Shown one piece after another: positions 5,180 through 6,587 of a DNA stretch of 6,587 bases (its first letter is position 1; every line of letters begins with the position of its first letter). Location: NCBI GenBank assembly GCA_030038695.1, contig JASHSN010000089.1, forward strand, positions 1-6,587, in the 5' to 3' direction. The translations under genes were made by a program, and so were the position numbers. Under the pieces are notes generated by a model. It was given only the letters and a program-made list of their open reading frames with translations, had not been told where the DNA came from and made no database searches. The DNA comes from Nitrososphaeraceae archaeon (GTDB taxonomy: Archaea; Thermoproteota; Nitrososphaeria; Nitrososphaerales; Nitrososphaeraceae).

Positions 5180-6286
5180 GGTTCCATATCTGACAAGAAT
5201 GAAGTACGTAAAATACAGTTCACAGGTAGATCTACATACATCCTATCCTTACCAAAAAGGTGGATGAGTGAAATGCATCTAAAGGCTGGTGATCCTGTGA
5301 CAATTGTTCGAGAATCTAATAACTCCTTATCCATAATCCCAAACGCAGAACGGAGACCAAATTCAGCTAATGAAGTGACAGCAATGGTTTCGCAAAATGA
5401 GAGTGGCAGCTCTTTGAAACGTAAGGTCGTGTCTATGTATTTGGCAGGATATAATATCATGCATTTGAAATCAAAAACTGGAAGAATTAACCCATCTCAG
5501 CGTGACTCGGTCAGAGAAGTAGTGCGTAGAAACTTGGTTGGCACGGAAATAATTGCCGATGCATCAGATTTAATTATAATCCAGGTACTGCTCAGCATAC
5601 CAGAACTTTCAATTGATTCCGCTGTCCGAAGGATGTTTTTGATTTCAACCGCAATGCACACAGACGCAATGGCCTCCCTTGCCGAACTCAATCATGAATT
5701 AGCAGCAACAATAATAAAATCAGACGATGAGGTGGACAGATTCAGCATGTATATACTACGAAACCTTGTTATCGCATTGGAGCAGAACATGTTACAGGAT
5801 ATAGGATTAAAAGGCATATCGGATTGTTTGAGTTATCGTGTTGTTGTAAGAAGCATCGAACGTGTGGCTGACCACGCGGCAGGAATTGCTAATAAGTGTC
5901 TGAAGATTGATGGAAAAATTCCAAAGGAAGTCATTCAAAAGATCGATAATATGAGTAGATTATCGCTAAAGCTACTTAATGATTCGGTTGAAGCTTTTCT
6001 CCGTAGAGATTATAACTTAGCTGATAATATCGTAGAGAAAACCGAAGACGTTCGTTCAGTCGAGAATGAGATAATTAAATTGATTGAAAGAGCAAAGACT
6101 CCCAGCAACGATCAATATCAGTCGATCAATCTGAATATCAAGCTAATATTAGAGGATTTACGTAGGACGGCAGAGCACGCGAGTGATATTGCAGAATCCG
6201 CGATGAACGAAACGATAGGTGGAGTGATTGAAAAAACTTCAATCGCCTCTGAAAGTCAAGCAAAATCTTCACTCGATGTCTTGTAA
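5168..6286 (+). CDS. phoU: AbrB-PhoU phosphate-signalling regulator
   Basis: This 372-residue protein has an N-terminal SpoVT/AbrB-type DNA-binding domain (about residues 11-58: VRKIQFTGRSTYILSLPKRW, then LKAGDPVTIV and SLSIIP) followed by two PhoU helical repeats. The first (about 150-245) has an acidic SDDEVDR motif at 185-191 and RSIERVADHAAGIAN at 228-242. The second (about 255-346) has RSVENEI at 296-302 and EDLRRTAEHASDIAE at 329-343. Such acidic and D/EH motifs bind metal clusters in PhoU structures. Bacterial PhoU is about 240 residues and lacks a DNA-binding domain; the AbrB fusion is typical of archaea and implies direct transcriptional control by phosphate status. It is cytoplasmic, with no membrane segment. 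No Pst transporter gene is in the window; the only close partner is the divergent kinase-like gene, 151 bp away. The ATG has no ribosome binding site, fitting leaderless translation. Confidence 0.9.
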   Translation: MISLGSISDKNEVRKIQFTGRSTYILSLPKRWMSEMHLKAGDPVTIVRESNNSLSIIPNAERRPNSANEVTAMVSQNESGSSLKRKVVSMYLAGYNIMHLKSKTGRINPSQRDSVREVVRRNLVGTEIIADASDLIIIQVLLSIPELSIDSAVRRMFLISTAMHTDAMASLAELNHELAATIIKSDDEVDRFSMYILRNLVIALEQNMLQDIGLKGISDCLSYRVVVRSIERVADHAAGIANKCLKIDGKIPKEVIQKIDNMSRLSLKLLNDSVEAFLRRDYNLADNIVEKTEDVRSVENEIIKLIERAKTPSNDQYQSINLNIKLILEDLRRTAEHASDIAESAMNETIGGVIEKTSIASESQAKSSLDVL

Positions 6287-6587
6287 CTTCTGTCTATTCT
6301 AGAAGCAACACTTACACCACTAGTATCCTCAGAAACACTAACACTATAAGTGAGTCGTATGTCGCGCAAGTAAAAGCCCCGAGCGATGTTCATGACTTTT
6401 GAAGGGAAAAATTTATTATGCAAATAGTCTCCAGATGGATTTACCTCTCGAGATTCTAACCTACGCGATCCTAAGTCTGTCTCCTCACAAATTATCACAT
6501 TGTATTCGCTACATATTTATGACAAAATCTATTGTCCTCATTACTCAATTTGTCAGTCAACTATATGATCGCTGGATGCTCTTTTTT
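6287..6587. other. region downstream of phoU, no convincing gene
   Basis: A weak 5-bp hairpin, CTTCT (6287-6291) and AGAAG (6301-6305), follows the phoU stop without a T-run. An 80-codon GTG-started minus-strand frame (6256-6498) overlaps the phoU 3' end and has no ribosome binding site or recognisable motif, so it is not called. The window ends in a T-run (6582-6587), which could be part of an archaeal T-rich termination signal for something just beyond or upstream. Confidence 0.4.

Noticed and set aside
5146..5691. Two minus-strand ORFs (5146-5460 and 5497-5691) inside phoU
   Set aside because: They are antisense to the AbrB-PhoU coding sequence and have no motif.
6345..6361. T7-promoter-like sequence on the minus strand (ATACGACTCACT then TATAG)
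   Set aside because: Twelve bases (6349-6360) match the phage T7 promoter exactly, but an extra base breaks the core before the start site and no phage or vector sequence surrounds it. Coincidence is the simplest reading; cloning-vector sequence would be continuous at a contig end.
6256..6498. 80-codon minus-strand ORF overlapping the phoU 3' end
   Set aside because: It has a GTG start without ribosome binding site, no recognised domain and an overlap with phoU; it is probably chance.
1..6587. Search for tRNA, CRISPR repeats, insertion-sequence ends
   Set aside because: No T-loop consensus in a plausible tRNA context, no regularly spaced direct repeats and no intact transposase were seen by eye.

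Overview
The window looks archaeal, most probably from an ammonia-oxidising-type Nitrososphaeria (Thaumarchaeota) genome. The reasons are an AbrB-plus-PhoU fused regulator, a thymidylate-kinase-like protein with a GRST P-loop, archaeal TATA-box promoters 25-30 bp from start codons with no Shine-Dalgarno between (leaderless style), and low coding density. The lineage is inferred from these gene types, not from a marker gene.

Left part (1-2297): this part is mostly non-coding or decayed. It opens with a 61-codon coiled-coil ORF. Next comes a recognisable scrap of an AAA+ ATPase (sensor-1 to arginine-finger region), broken by stops and a frame change. On the minus strand lies the most surprising gene. 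It has an archaeal-style promoter and a clean signal peptide, fused in frame to the last part of a mycobacterial-type PPE domain, in a visibly GC-richer patch. About 1.4 kb of nearly gene-free DNA follows, holding several inverted repeats, one doubtful membrane ORF and a possible broken reading frame.

Middle (2298-4275): a patatin-like phospholipase gene has its catalytic serine and aspartate on opposite sides of a single in-frame amber codon (TAG 2634-2636), and is otherwise open to its end. About 800 bp follow with only weak short ORFs.

Right part (4276-6587): this is the conserved core. A thymidylate-kinase-family protein (minus strand) is divergent from an AbrB-PhoU regulator (plus strand) across a 151-bp spacer. 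That spacer has TATA boxes for both directions and a perfect 17-bp palindrome just before the phoU start. A second perfect 14-bp palindrome covers the phoU start codon, about two helical turns away. The layout suggests an autoregulated divergent promoter linked to phosphate or polyphosphate status. The remaining 300 bp to the window end hold no convincing gene.

No tRNA, rRNA, CRISPR array or intact insertion sequence was found by eye.
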